DNA of 64,000 nt from Paenibacillus_E sp042676385 (GCF_042676385.1 NZ_JBHTHA010000026.1:1-64000), one strand, 5' to 3'. Shown: positions 24,249-33,676, numbered from the stretch's first letter. Numbers and translations are program-made. Notes: a model not told the origin generated them from the letters alone.

Positions 24249-25295
24249 TCAATTAAGCAATCCGAGATGGCTAAGTTCAGTTTCCATTTCACACTTCAAT
24301 GATAGCTTTTCGCTCTCATCCAGAAACGCCGCTTCCACCCCATTCATAATGAGTTTCACCAGCTCCGGCGTTGTAAAACCAAATCGATCCGCAAGCACGC
24401 GATATTCTTTGGTAATATTTGTTCCTGAAACGCTTGGGTTATCGGTGTTAATCGTGACGATCAGCCCTTGCTCCAAGTACTCACGGATCGGATAGGACTC
24501 CCAGCAGGATACCGCCTTGGTTTGGATGTTGCTGATTGGGCACATTTCCAGCGGGATACGCCGGTCCTTGACCAAAGCGAGAATTGAAGCATTCTCCTTC
24601 AAACGCACGCCGTGGCCGATGCGAACAGCGCCCAGATTGGCTACTGCTTCATAAACATTGCCTGCTCCCGCGGCTTCACCCGCATGAATCGTAACGGGAA
24701 CACCCAGCTTCCTGGATTCGGCAAATACCTCGCGGAAAAATTCCGGCGGATAAGAAGCTTCATCCCCTGCCAAATCCACGGCGACGACACCTTTGCCCAC
24801 GAACTTGGCCGCCGCTCTAACGACTTCCAAATTGCTCGGCGCAGCGTGGTTTCTCATACAAATAGCGATGACGCCGGCTCTCACGCCAAATTGCCTTTGG
24901 CCTCGTTTCAAGCCTTCCACCACATGATGGATCGTTTCTTCGACAGTCAATCCTTGGTTACGGTGAAGCTGAGGCGCAAAGCGGACCTCGACGTATTTGC
25001 AGTTATGTTCGGCTGATTGCTCGACGACTTCGTACGCAACGCGTTCCAGCGCCTCAGCGGATTGTAAGAACTTTGTCGTAAAATCGAATTTACTTAAGTA
25101 TTCGGCGAGACTGCCGCACTCATCATTCACGCGCATATGCGGAACCAATGCATCCTTGTCATAAACCGGCAGCTCGATCCCTTGTTGAAGGGCCAGCTCC
25201 AAAATCGTTTCCGGTTTCACACTTCCATCCAAGTGCAAATGAAGATCAACTTTAGGCAATCGCGACAGTAAGTCTTGCGTCGGCAAGTTTTCCAT
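24249..25295 (-). CDS. add: Adenosine deaminase
   Basis: This 348-residue cytosolic TIM-barrel enzyme deaminates adenosine to inosine in purine salvage. Zinc ligands and active-site motifs are visible: PKVDLHLHLDGS at the N-terminus, TIHAGEA with the catalytic Glu, RIGHGVRL and NTDNPSVSGT. Asn follows the catalytic-region Asp, as in some other members. AAGGGG lies 9 bases before the ATG at 25295; earlier frames start inside the ribosome binding site. No nucleoside transporter is adjacent; the SLH nucleotidase at 1.6 kb could supply substrate but is not linked. Confidence 0.92.
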   Translation of the reverse strand: MENLPTQDLLSRLPKVDLHLHLDGSVKPETILELALQQGIELPVYDKDALVPHMRVNDECGSLAEYLSKFDFTTKFLQSAEALERVAYEVVEQSAEHNCKYVEVRFAPQLHRNQGLTVEETIHHVVEGLKRGQRQFGVRAGVIAICMRNHAAPSNLEVVRAAAKFVGKGVVAVDLAGDEASYPPEFFREVFAESRKLGVPVTIHAGEAAGAGNVYEAVANLGAVRIGHGVRLKENASILALVKDRRIPLEMCPISNIQTKAVSCWESYPIREYLEQGLIVTINTDNPSVSGTNITKEYRVLADRFGFTTPELVKLIMNGVEAAFLDESEKLSLKCEMETELSHLGLLN

Positions 25296-25451
25296 TTTCA
25301 TCTTCCCCTTTTCCCTCAAAGTGTAAGCTGCCTTGAATAATTTGTTTAACTTTAAAACAATGTTATGATAATGTCAATATACTTAACATAATTTTACAAA
25401 AGTTCTCTACTACCATAATGTGTGTAATGTTTTATCACGTGATGCGATTGT

Positions 25452-25489
25452 AAAAAATCCACACAGCCGCGACCGCGAACCATGTGGAT
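25452..25489 (-). terminator. Terminator of the AlkD-like gene
   Basis: On the minus strand ATCCACAT pairs with GTGTGGAT, with an inner GCGGTCGC-rich arm, followed by TTTTTT. Confidence 0.85.
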
Positions 25490-25504
25490 GAGTAAATACT
25501 TCTT

Positions 25505-26194
25505 TTATTCGATCGATTCTTTGCGCTGAATCACCTTCAATGCTTCTCGCACGCTGAGCGGTGAGAGCTCCGTCTCTACAACAAAGGCGCGGACGGCCTC
25601 CGCATCCGTCTTCGAATACTCGCGCAGCGCCCAACCGATCGCTTTGCGGATAAAGAATTCCTTCGAATCCGCCATGCGCCGGATGCAATCAAAAAGCAGA
25701 GATACATCCGTCTTAGTTTTGTATTTTAGCTGAAACAGAATGGCCGTCCGCTGCAGCCACATGTTGCCGGAGGCCAGCCATTTCTCCACATGCGCCGGAA
25801 TCAGCTCCGGATAACGCTGCAAATGATAGCCGATCAAATGGTCAGCTATCGTATCCACAGTGTCCCACCAGGATTTGGTGACAACCAACTGCTCAAGCAG
25901 ATCGATGTCATCTCGCTTGAGCTCCTTGCGCAATTGAATGAACATCATCAAAGCCGTGTAAGCGAACTCTCGCTCCGGCAGCTCCCAAAGCTCTCGGGCA
26001 ATGGCGATACCTTCCGCTCCTTTTGGCAAGCCGTTTTCTTTCCAAAACTGTTTGGTTAGAGCCACGCGCTCCGGATTCTTGATGCCGAGGAACGGGAAAT
26101 TATTTTTCATGTAAGCTTCCATGGAAGGCGCATTTTCTGCATGACGATGAGCTCGCAGGTGGGCCTCCAGCTTGTCCGTATAGGGTGTTGCCAA
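25505..26194 (-). CDS. DNA alkylation repair protein, AlkD/HEAT-like
   Basis: This protein of about 229 residues is built from HEAT-like helical pairs and resembles the AlkC/AlkD group, which removes 3- and 7-alkylpurines. Visible signatures are NPERVALTKQFWKE near residue 40, the KSWWDTVDTIADHL block with its paired tryptophans and Asp, and FIRKAIGWALREYSK near the C-terminus. The start is probably TTG at 26194, 10 bases after AAAGGAGG; upstream in-frame codons lie before that site. It is a single-gene unit with its own terminator. Confidence 0.85.
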   Translation of the reverse strand: MATPYTDKLEAHLRAHRHAENAPSMEAYMKNNFPFLGIKNPERVALTKQFWKENGLPKGAEGIAIARELWELPEREFAYTALMMFIQLRKELKRDDIDLLEQLVVTKSWWDTVDTIADHLIGYHLQRYPELIPAHVEKWLASGNMWLQRTAILFQLKYKTKTDVSLLFDCIRRMADSKEFFIRKAIGWALREYSKTDAEAVRAFVVETELSPLSVREALKVIQRKESIE

Positions 26195-26314
26195 TGCAAC
26201 CGAGCCTCCTTTTACCAATCATTTATACGTATCATTATAGCAATTCCACGATCATTCCGTTATGCTAGTAGAAGAATTTTTATACAGAACACTTATCGGA
26301 CAGGAGAGGACTAC

Positions 26315-27112
26315 ATGACTTACAAACTAATTGCGACGGATTTAGATGATACGCTGCTCAGGGACGATTTGACGATTTCGCAAGAAACAATTGACGCCAT
26401 GCATCAAGCTGTGGCCAAAGGCGTAACCGTCACAATTGCGACGGGCAGGAGCTTCCCCTCAGCCGCCAAAATCGCCAATCAAATCGGACTCAACGTACCG
26501 ATCATCACTTATCAAGGCGCTCTGATTAAAAATCTGCTCGATGAGGAAGTCCTCTACGAGCGGACAGTACCCGTGGAAAGCGCGCGGCTGCTGCTCGATT
26601 TTTGCGAGAAAAGAAACCTTCATCTACAGCTGTACCACGGCGATCAGCTCTATGTCGGTGAAGACAACGATAAAATCAAAAACTACGTGCGCCTCTCCAA
26701 GACGCCGTATATCGTCGGGGATCTGCGAGAGTGGATTGACATCCCGCAGCCCAAGCTGCTCATCGTCGATGAGCCGGAAGTTTGCGACCGGCTGCGCGAA
26801 GAGCTGCTGCCGCTGCTCGGCGACAAGCTGCACATCACCAAATCCAAGCCGCATTACTTGGAATTCATGCATAAGGAAGGCACTAAAGGCCATGCCATCG
26901 AATTCCTCGCGCAGCACATCGGCTGCTCCTTGGATGAGGTCATTGCCCTTGGCGATGCCTGGAATGACCGTGAAATGCTCGAAGTTGCCGGACTCGGCGT
27001 AGCGATGGATAATGCATTACCGGAGCTCAAAGAGCTGGCGAACTATGTAACGCGCAGCAACAACGACGATGGCGTCCGTCATGTCATTGAGAAGTTTGTT
27101 TTAGAGAAATAA
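26315..27112 (+). CDS. Cof-type HAD-superfamily phosphatase
   Basis: This 265-residue cytosolic HAD hydrolase of the Cof/YidA class has the four motifs: DLDDTLL near the start, ATGRSFPSA, the Lys in KEGTKGHAI, and ALGDAWNDREML. It includes the type IIB cap between motifs II and III. Members dephosphorylate sugar phosphates, flavin precursors or pyridoxal phosphate; the substrate cannot be told here. CAGGAGAGG lies before the ATG at 26315. The frame is open further upstream, but that part overlaps the AlkD-like gene on the other strand and lacks a site. Confidence 0.9.
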   Translation: MTYKLIATDLDDTLLRDDLTISQETIDAMHQAVAKGVTVTIATGRSFPSAAKIANQIGLNVPIITYQGALIKNLLDEEVLYERTVPVESARLLLDFCEKRNLHLQLYHGDQLYVGEDNDKIKNYVRLSKTPYIVGDLREWIDIPQPKLLIVDEPEVCDRLREELLPLLGDKLHITKSKPHYLEFMHKEGTKGHAIEFLAQHIGCSLDEVIALGDAWNDREMLEVAGLGVAMDNALPELKELANYVTRSNNDDGVRHVIEKFVLEK

Positions 27113-27116
27113 AATT

Positions 27117-27159
27117 AAGGTCCCAGCTTGCAAGCAGCGCTTGTGCCGGGACCTTTTTT
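27117..27159 (+). terminator. Rho-independent terminator
   Basis: AAGGTCCCAGC pairs with GTGCCGGGACCTT (imperfect near the loop), followed by TTTTTTC. Confidence 0.85.
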
Positions 27160-27565
27160 CAACATGATAGAATTTATATGTTTTAGGGTAACCGAGAGGT
27201 TACCCTTGTTTATACTCACCTGCAAAGCTACAGGTTAGTATGAATCTAGGATGGTGTCACATCACCTTTAGTCCACTTATACACACATCCCTATAAACCT
27301 ATCACCTTTAGTCCATTGACTATTCCATCAATTCCATTGATATATCCAATTGTCTTTATTTCTGTTTACTGATCCCGCTCCTTTCATCGATTCTGAGCAG
27401 CTACTGAGCGAAAGGGATAGTGTTAAGTAGGGGACGAGGGGGACAGGAGCAATGCCACCGGGGAAGCAAAATTCTGATTGCGGAACCGGTGTTAGTCATA
27501 GATTGACCTTCATAGAATAGAATTATCGTATGCCCGATTCAGACATTCTTCGGAGGTGCTTCCCC
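27160..27565. other. Non-coding gap with small palindromes
   Basis: No gene is seen in these 406 bases. AGGGTAACC/GGTTACCCT (27185-27206) and ACCTG/CAGGT (27218-27235) form short hairpins. The 15-mer ATCACCTTTAGTCCA occurs at 27261 and 27301, exactly 40 bases apart. An ATG at 27530 is in frame with the acyl-CoA synthetase but has no ribosome binding site. Confidence 0.5.
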
Positions 27566-29182
27566 ATGGAAAATTTTCCGTTAACACTGCTCTCGCTCTT
27601 TGAACGCTCTCAATCCTTGTTTCCAAAAAAGGAAGTTGTATCACGCACCAGCTCAGGCATCCACAGATACACTTACGCTGATTTTGGACAAAGAACGAGA
27701 CGTCTGTCCAGCGCTTTGCAAGCACTTGGCGTTAAACCCGGTGATCGCGTGGCCACTTTTGCCTGGAATCATCATTGGCATTTGGAAGCCTATTTCGCCA
27801 TACCCTGCATGGAAGCCGTCCTCCATACCGTCAACATTCGCCTTCCTGCCGAGCATGTCGCTTATATCCTCAATCATGCCGAGGACCGTTTCTTGCTAGT
27901 AGACGAATGCCTGCTGCCGATCATTGAAAAAATCCAGGATCAATTAACATCCATCGAAGGCTATATTCTGATTACGGATAAAAAGGAACTGCCGCCTACT
28001 TCTTTACAGCCGGTCTATTTATATGAGAACATGATAGATAATGGAGATCCTGATTTTGAATACTCTGCTCATATAAATGAAAGCGCTCCCGCAGGCATGT
28101 GCTATACATCCGCTACAACCGGCAATCCCAAGGGCGTCGTGTATTCGCACCGCGGAATCTATCTTCATTCGCTCACTATCGGACTAACCGATACACTAGG
28201 TTTATCCGAACAAGATATCGTCATGCCCATCGTGCCGATGTTTCACGTTAATGCATGGGGGCTTCCCTTCGCTTCGGTCTGGTTCGGCAGCAAGCAAGTA
28301 CTCCCGGGACCAGCGCCGACACCGGATATTTTATTGCGACTGATCGCGGATGAAAAGGTAACGATAGCGGCCGGTGTCCCTACGGTATGGACGGCTTCGC
28401 TTAAAGTCCAGGAGATGCTAAAGGCTGATCTATCCAGCCTGCGCGCCGCCATATGCGGCGGTTCAGCCGCGCCTCGCAGCCTCATTGAAAGCTATGAGCA
28501 AAGGTTGAAGGTCCCCTTCTATCATGCTTACGGAATGACCGAGACGACTCCGCTCGTTACAGTGGCTCGCCTGAAAAGCTATCAGGCAGAGGCGCCCTTG
28601 GAAGAGCAGTATAGAACAAGAGCTACACAAGGCATACTTGTACCGGGCCTCGATATGAAGATCGTCGGTCCGCGCGGCAAAGTCGCCTGGAACGGTCAGG
28701 AAATGGGCGAGATTCTGCTTCGCGGCCCATGGGTGGCGACAGAGTACTACAAAGATGAGCGGTCACGAGAATCGTTCGAGGACGGGTGGTTGCGCACCGG
28801 GGATATCGCAGTTATTGACGAGGAAGGGTTCGTAAAATTGGTCGACCGGGAGAAGGATTTGGTCAAGAGCGGTGGCGAATGGATCTCCTCGGTGGATTTG
28901 GAAAATGCTTTAATGGCTCACCCGAACGTGTTCGAAGCTTGTGTTATCGGGGTTCCTCACTCGAAGTGGGACGAACGTCCTCTCGCTTTTGTCGTGTTAA
29001 AAGATGTTGCGTTGCAGGCGGGAAACAAGGTAGAGCTTCTTGAATTCCTCGGTAGTAAGTTCACGAAATGGTGGATTCCCGATGATCTTATTTTCTTGGA
29101 TGAAATTCCAAGGTCGTCAGTAGGCAAATTTATGAAGCGCGAGTTGCGTGAGCAATATCATACCTATTTCACAGGAGACTAG
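27566..29182 (+). CDS. Fatty acyl-CoA synthetase (AMP-forming)
   Basis: This 538-residue member of the ANL superfamily activates a carboxylic acid with ATP and CoA. Motifs are CYTSATTGNPKGVVYSHRG (P-loop), YGMTETTPL, GWLRTGDIA, DREKDLVKSGGEWIS and the C-terminal lysine in SSVGKFMKREL. It is closest in pattern to medium- and long-chain acyl-CoA synthetases. Chain length cannot be told. GGAGGTG lies 8 bases before the ATG at 27566. A dienoyl-CoA reductase-like SDR follows after 29 bases, so the pair probably serves unsaturated fatty acid degradation. I saw no FadR-type box upstream. Confidence 0.92.
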   Translation: MENFPLTLLSLFERSQSLFPKKEVVSRTSSGIHRYTYADFGQRTRRLSSALQALGVKPGDRVATFAWNHHWHLEAYFAIPCMEAVLHTVNIRLPAEHVAYILNHAEDRFLLVDECLLPIIEKIQDQLTSIEGYILITDKKELPPTSLQPVYLYENMIDNGDPDFEYSAHINESAPAGMCYTSATTGNPKGVVYSHRGIYLHSLTIGLTDTLGLSEQDIVMPIVPMFHVNAWGLPFASVWFGSKQVLPGPAPTPDILLRLIADEKVTIAAGVPTVWTASLKVQEMLKADLSSLRAAICGGSAAPRSLIESYEQRLKVPFYHAYGMTETTPLVTVARLKSYQAEAPLEEQYRTRATQGILVPGLDMKIVGPRGKVAWNGQEMGEILLRGPWVATEYYKDERSRESFEDGWLRTGDIAVIDEEGFVKLVDREKDLVKSGGEWISSVDLENALMAHPNVFEACVIGVPHSKWDERPLAFVVLKDVALQAGNKVELLEFLGSKFTKWWIPDDLIFLDEIPRSSVGKFMKRELREQYHTYFTGD

Positions 29183-29211
29183 ACTTCTCACTAAGAAAGG
29201 ATTTGGCTTGC

Positions 29212-30063
29212 GTGTTCAACGATGATCTGTTGAAAGATAAAGTTATTCTTATTACAGGCGGTGGTACGGGACTTGGCCGGGCTATGGGTGAGAAATTTTT
29301 GCAATTAGGCGCGAAGCTGGCTATTACTAGCCGGCGCGAGGAAGTTCTGGCCAACGCCGCCGACGAAATGAGAGGGGAAGGCAAAGAGGTATTTTTTACA
29401 GCTTGCGATGTGCGGGACCCGCTCCAGATTCAATCGATGGTAGACGCGGTGGAGCAGCACTATGGCCGCATCGATGTGTTGATCAATAATGCAGCCGGCA
29501 ACTTCGCTAGCCCGACAGAGCATCTCTCTCCTCGTGCGGTGGATGCGGTGCTGAACATTGTGCTGCACGGAACCTTTTACACGACGCTGGAGGTCGGCAA
29601 ACGGTGGATCCAACAAGGCACGGGTGGTACGATGCTCAACATCGTGACTTCCTACGCGTCCACGGGCTCGGGCTTCGTCGTGCCTTCTGCCGCTGCAAAA
29701 GCCGGCGTGCTCGCGATGACCCGGTCGCTCGCCGTCGAGTGGGCGCACTACGGCATCCGCCAAGTCGCCATCGCGCCGGGGCTGTTCCCGACCGACGGCG
29801 CGTGGAGCCGGCTGGCTCCGACGCCCGAGCTGTCGGAGAAGCTCGTGAACCGCGTGCCGCTGCGGCGCGTCGGTGAAAAGGATGAGCTGGCGAACCTCGC
29901 CGCTTATCTGATCTCGGACTACGCCGGATACATCAACGGCGAGGTCGTCACGATCGACGGCGGCGAATGGCTGCAGGGCGCCGGGCAGTTCAACGACCTG
30001 CTCGAGGTTACCGAGGAGCAGTGGGCCGGCCTTGCGGAATTGACGCGTAAGGGCAAATCCTAG
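29212..30063 (+). CDS. fadH: SDR oxidoreductase, 2,4-dienoyl-CoA reductase-like
   Basis: This protein of about 283 residues has the SDR cofactor motif TGGGTGLGRAMG, NNAAGNF, an active-site Ser in NIVTSYASTG and the C-terminal DGGEW. The catalytic Tyr-x3-Lys appears altered: the segment SAAAKAGVLAM keeps the Lys but has no Tyr four residues before, as is known in dienoyl-CoA reductases of the DECR/YkuF type. It should reduce 2,4-dienoyl-CoA with NADPH so that beta-oxidation can proceed. The start is uncertain: GTG at 29212 is 11 bases after AAAGG, and TTG at 29203 is possible. GC content rises sharply after 29,600. Confidence 0.85.
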   Translation: MFNDDLLKDKVILITGGGTGLGRAMGEKFLQLGAKLAITSRREEVLANAADEMRGEGKEVFFTACDVRDPLQIQSMVDAVEQHYGRIDVLINNAAGNFASPTEHLSPRAVDAVLNIVLHGTFYTTLEVGKRWIQQGTGGTMLNIVTSYASTGSGFVVPSAAAKAGVLAMTRSLAVEWAHYGIRQVAIAPGLFPTDGAWSRLAPTPELSEKLVNRVPLRRVGEKDELANLAAYLISDYAGYINGEVVTIDGGEWLQGAGQFNDLLEVTEEQWAGLAELTRKGKS

Positions 30064-30116
30064 CGCGGAGTGCAGGCAAGACTCTACCGCGGGTGCGGCT
30101 CAGCCCTTATGCATAA

Positions 30117-30344
30117 CCTCCTCGACTATCCCAGCAACGGGGCAACTTCCCAGACTTTAACGCGGAAAAACCGCGCTAAGTCGGATTCTCGACGCATCAG
30201 CGGTACTTTAACGCGGAAAATCATACTTAACCTGCTCGATAATCCCAGCAGCGGGTAACTTCCCAGACTTTAACGCGGAATAACCGCGCTAAGTCGGATT
30301 CTCGACGCACCAGCGGTACTTTAACGCGGAAAAACATGCTTAAC
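30117..30344. repeat. Two tandem 113-114-base repeats
   Basis: Two units starting at 30117 and 30231 are nearly identical over their whole length. Each holds two ACTTTAACGCGGAA segments and the hairpin CGCGG-AAAAA-CCGCG (in the first unit at about 30161-30175), followed by CTAAGTCGGATTCTCGACGC. The region from 30064 to 30382 otherwise holds no gene. Confidence 0.85.
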
Positions 30345-30382
30345 CTGCATGCGCGTACCCTCCTGAGTTGCTCAGTAAACAA

Positions 30383-30436
30383 AAAATCGCCACCCAAGCG
30401 GCTCCACACGGAGTCTTCTGGATGGCGATTTTTATT
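30383..30436. terminator. Bidirectional terminator after the DUF2653 gene
   Basis: AAAAATCGCCA pairs with TGGCGATTTTTA around an imperfect CGGCTCC/GGAGTCT inner stem, with A and T runs on either side. Confidence 0.85.
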
Positions 30437-30757
30437 TTAGCGTTCGACAATGACGTCCGCGCTGAAGCTATGCGAAGTATCGTCCCAGTTCATCTTCACG
30501 AGCAGCCGATCGGCCCGGAACGAATAATACGAGGACAAATAGACGGATACGGCATCAATGACTTCCTGCTGATTGAGGCGATACCGTCTGCCGTAAAGCA
30601 GACCGCTGGCTGAGAACCCATAACGTTCATCGAACGAAATCTCAACTTCGTGAACGTTGTGAGGGGCACTCCCCTCTACGCGCCCGTTATTATCTTGAGC
30701 TGCGATATAAACATGAACCGAATCTACGACGTCTTGTTGATCAAGGAATAATTGCAT
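30437..30757 (-). CDS. YxcD-family DUF2653 protein
   Basis: This 106-residue soluble protein matches the YxcD/DUF2653 pattern: an N-terminal LDQQDVVDSVHVYIA, a beta-rich VHEVEISFDERYGFSA and a second LNQQEVIDAVSVYLS. The two QxxVxDxVxVYxx segments suggest an internal duplication. No function is known for the family. AAGGAG lies 10 bases before the ATG and overlaps the end of the Gly/Ser-rich membrane protein gene, three bases upstream, with which it forms a two-gene operon. Confidence 0.85.
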   Translation of the reverse strand: MQLFLDQQDVVDSVHVYIAAQDNNGRVEGSAPHNVHEVEISFDERYGFSASGLLYGRRYRLNQQEVIDAVSVYLSSYYSFRADRLLVKMNWDDTSHSFSADVIVER

Positions 30758-30760
30758 GGA

Positions 30761-31387
30761 TTAGTAGCTCCTTCTTCTGAACGACCTGACAATGGCAATC
30801 ACGATAGAGATGACGACGATGAACAAAATAATATCCAGCAACATGGAGAAAAAGGAGAATGGCTGGTGCACATATCCCATAGACGAGTTACCATAGTAAC
30901 CTCCCCACGGGTGAAGCATGGAACCTAGGAACGTTCCAGCGGCGAACGCACCGGCCATTGGCCAAAAGCTGCTGGTACGCGTTCCTGACGGAATGTTGTT
31001 CGCATAGGTACTATTCCCGTAGTACGTGCGACCTGTATTCGGATTAACCGTACTTCCATTCGTTACATTCGAAGAAGGACGTTGAAAACCTGTGCTATTC
31101 GTTGCGCCACTGCTTGTGCTGCCCCCCGAATTCGACATACTCGGCACTGTCGATTTGCTGGACGATCCGCCGCTGAAGCCGTTTGAAGTACCGCTATTTG
31201 ATGTGCTAGGCGATGTTTTACTGCTCGACCCGCCGCTAAAATTCGAATTGGACTTGGAGCCCGTTGAGAAAGACCCGGATCGGGACGATGTGCTTGGCGA
31301 GCTTCCCTTCGCATCCGCGACGGAGAGGTTAACTGTGTTAGCCAGCAATAAGACAGCCGTCATAATGGCTAATAATTTTGTTTTCAT
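30761..31387 (-). CDS. Exported Ser/Gly-rich membrane protein
   Basis: This 208-residue protein has a signal peptide (about 1-27), a long low-complexity region of Ser, Gly, Thr and Asn with repeated GFSGGSSSK-like segments (about 28-130), and two hydrophobic segments near the C-terminus (about 140-160 and 175-200), ending RRRSY. It resembles YxcE-region and TPM-less Ser-rich envelope proteins only in composition, so I give no function. The ATG at 31387 lies 8 bases after AGGTGG. It shares an operon with the DUF2653 gene, and the two are probably a functional pair. Confidence 0.75.
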   Translation of the reverse strand: MKTKLLAIMTAVLLLANTVNLSVADAKGSSPSTSSRSGSFSTGSKSNSNFSGGSSSKTSPSTSNSGTSNGFSGGSSSKSTVPSMSNSGGSTSSGATNSTGFQRPSSNVTNGSTVNPNTGRTYYGNSTYANNIPSGTRTSSFWPMAGAFAAGTFLGSMLHPWGGYYGNSSMGYVHQPFSFFSMLLDIILFIVVISIVIAIVRSFRRRSY

Positions 31388-31476
31388 TTTGTTCTCCACC
31401 TTATCTGTAAGTCGATTTAACTCATATATCTAGTAATACGAAAGCACGGATCGATAAGTTTCATTTTCTGAACCTA

Positions 31477-31536
31477 GAAAAAACTCCCTCTACAGGATGC
31501 GGAAACGTGAACGCCCGCGATTCTTGTAGAAGGAGC
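31477..31536 (-). terminator. Terminator of the gntP operon
   Basis: On the minus strand CTCCTTCTACA pairs with TGTAGAGGGAG around a long inner arm, followed by TTTTTTC. Confidence 0.82.
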
Positions 31537-31543
31537 TTGTCTT

Positions 31544-32869
31544 TTATACGAACATATTGACCAACAAAACGGTTCCAAAGGCAATAAAGGAAAGCAGTGT
31601 TTCTAGTACCGTCCAGGTTTTGAAAGTTTCTTTAACGGTTAGTCCCAGATACTCCTTGACCATCCAGAAACCGGCATCGTTAACATGGGAGAACATCAGC
31701 GAGCCCGCGCCAGTCGCGATGACAAGAAGTTCCAGATTCACACCGGACATGTGCTCGATAATTGGCGATACGATACCCGCAGCTGTTGTCAAGGCGACCG
31801 TCGCCGAACCAGTTGCAATTCGGATCAAACCGGCTACCATGAACGCTAATACGATCGGCGACAACGACATATGTTCGGCCATTTGCCCAATGGATGTGCC
31901 AACACCGCTTGCGACCAGAATCTGTTTGAACCCGCCGCCTGCGCCGATGATCAGAATGATGGAACCAACCGGCAGCAAACATTCATGCGAAAGCTTGTTG
32001 ATATAATTTTTATTCATCCCTTGGCGAAAGCCCAGGAAGTAGTACGCTGCAAAACAAGAGATAAGAAGTGCAATGACCGAGTTCCCGATAAAGACTAGGA
32101 ATTTCAACAACCCGCCCGGGATCGGCAAGTACGGAGCAACAACCGACAAGACCATGAGAATAACAGGCAGTAAAATAATGAAAAATGAGATACCTGTGCC
32201 AGGTACTTTTTGCGGCGCCGGAGTCTCGCCGAGCAGCGTCGGCTCTCCAATAGGCACCACGCGCTTGTTCACCCATTTTGCAAATAACGGACCCGCAATA
32301 ATAGCTGCAGGAATGGCGATAATCAGAGAGTAGATCAACACTTTACCGATATCGGCTTTATAGATGCCAATCGCGGTCATAGCGCCAGGATGCGGCGGCA
32401 CCAGTCCATGCACAATAGACAAGCCGGCGATGACGGGCAGCCCGATCAAGAGAATATTTTGCTTCGTCGATTTGTGAATCGAAATGACCAAAGGCAGCAG
32501 CATAACAATCCCTACGTCGAAAAATACGGGAATCCCAATAATAAATCCTGAGAGCAGCATCGCCCATGGCAATCTCTTTTCACCAAAAACACGGATGAAG
32601 AAATTGGCTACCTGTGTGCCTGCGCCTGAGTCCGACATCATTTTGCCTAAAATCGTACCTAACGCCAGAATGCCGACCAAGTGTCCTAAAACGGCTCCAA
32701 CGCCGGTTTCATAAGCGCTGACAATTTTGTCCATCGATAATCCAGCCATGAGCGCGAGAAACAAACTCGCCACCGTTAAGCTTATAAAGGCATGCCATTT
32801 CCACCAAGCAACACCTAAAATAACAATCACAATCGCTAACAGTGTAACCATTAACAGATACAAATTCAT
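31544..32869 (-). CDS. gntP: GntP-family aldonate permease
   Basis: This 441-residue permease has about twelve membrane segments and GntP-family sequences such as GIPVFFDVGIVMLLPL, HGLVPPHPGAM and MFSHVNDAGFWMVKEYLG. Members take up gluconate, ketodeoxygluconate and related aldonates by proton symport. As the last gene after an amidohydrolase, a DgaE-like enzyme, an aldolase, a kinase and a GntR regulator, it probably brings in their substrate without phosphorylation. GAGGGAT precedes the ATG. The 81-base gap before it holds a cre-like site, so it may also have its own promoter. Confidence 0.93.
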   Translation of the reverse strand: MNLYLLMVTLLAIVIVILGVAWWKWHAFISLTVASLFLALMAGLSMDKIVSAYETGVGAVLGHLVGILALGTILGKMMSDSGAGTQVANFFIRVFGEKRLPWAMLLSGFIIGIPVFFDVGIVMLLPLVISIHKSTKQNILLIGLPVIAGLSIVHGLVPPHPGAMTAIGIYKADIGKVLIYSLIIAIPAAIIAGPLFAKWVNKRVVPIGEPTLLGETPAPQKVPGTGISFFIILLPVILMVLSVVAPYLPIPGGLLKFLVFIGNSVIALLISCFAAYYFLGFRQGMNKNYINKLSHECLLPVGSIILIIGAGGGFKQILVASGVGTSIGQMAEHMSLSPIVLAFMVAGLIRIATGSATVALTTAAGIVSPIIEHMSGVNLELLVIATGAGSLMFSHVNDAGFWMVKEYLGLTVKETFKTWTVLETLLSFIAFGTVLLVNMFV

Positions 32870-32895
32870 CTCTAATCCCTCTTCTCCATGGGTGT

Positions 32896-32909
32896 AGTAA
32901 GCGTTATCA
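32896..32909. promoter_or_regulatory. cre-like CcpA site upstream of gntP
   Basis: AGTAAGCGTTATCA matches the cre consensus TGWAANCGNTNWCA at all but the first position. It lies 27-40 bases before the gntP start. Confidence 0.5.
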
Positions 32910-32950
32910 TTCTAGTAGCGAGAAAAGGAATTGCACACAGTTAAGTGTTC

Positions 32951-33676
32951 CTATATGTCGTAATTAACCACATAATTTTGCAATTCCGTGTTGTAATAGC
33001 CTTGACTGTACTCTATCAGATCGCCGCTCTCGTCGTAGGAAAAGCGTGATCTTTTAAGCAAAGGCGCCCCTTCCTTGACTTGCAGCAACTTCTCAACGTG
33101 AGAGGGGGCGGTTGCAACAGCAAATTCATCCCGATACTTTTCCAAAGAAATATCTTGCTCTTCAAGCAACACGTACAGAGACTGTTCATTTAAATCCGAT
33201 AGCTCAATATCCGCCATCCGCATCGTTAAATAATGCGTGTAATGAATGTAAGGCACATCATCCAGGTGGTATAGCCGTTCAATACGGAAGCAGCGCTCCC
33301 CCAACCAGCGATATGGCTCGGACCCCTCTTCATTGATTACAACCTCTGTCTTCAGCAATTGCTTGCGAATTTGGTGACCTTCTTCGACCAGCACTTCCGT
33401 GAACCGTTTCCACTTGGAAAGCTTGGAAGCCGACGTATTGCGAATGACTTTCGTCCCTTTGCCGCTGCTCTTCTCCAGGTAACCTTCCTGTGCAAGCTCT
33501 TTTATGGCGTTGCGGACTGTAATTTTGCTTACGTTAAATTCCTGCTCCAGCTGCGGTTCCGAAGGTATATTGGTCCCAAGAGGATACACACCGTGAAGGA
33601 TGCGTTCCTTCAAAATATTCATGATTTGCAAATATAATGGTCTTTTATTACGTGACAAGTTCACAGATACATCCAC
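32951..33676 (-). CDS. GntR/HutC-family regulator with UTRA domain
   Basis: This 241-residue regulator has a winged-helix domain (about 10-75, with GTNIPSEPQLEQEFNVSKITVRNAIKEL) and a UTRA effector domain (about 95-235). Such proteins bind operator dyads and release them on binding a sugar or amino compound. The twin TATAACGTTATA palindromes upstream of the first gene of this operon are its likely targets. It starts at GTG, whose first base is the last base of the kinase stop codon, so the two are translationally coupled. Confidence 0.92.
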   Translation of the reverse strand: MDVSVNLSRNKRPLYLQIMNILKERILHGVYPLGTNIPSEPQLEQEFNVSKITVRNAIKELAQEGYLEKSSGKGTKVIRNTSASKLSKWKRFTEVLVEEGHQIRKQLLKTEVVINEEGSEPYRWLGERCFRIERLYHLDDVPYIHYTHYLTMRMADIELSDLNEQSLYVLLEEQDISLEKYRDEFAVATAPSHVEKLLQVKEGAPLLKRSRFSYDESGDLIEYSQGYYNTELQNYVVNYDI

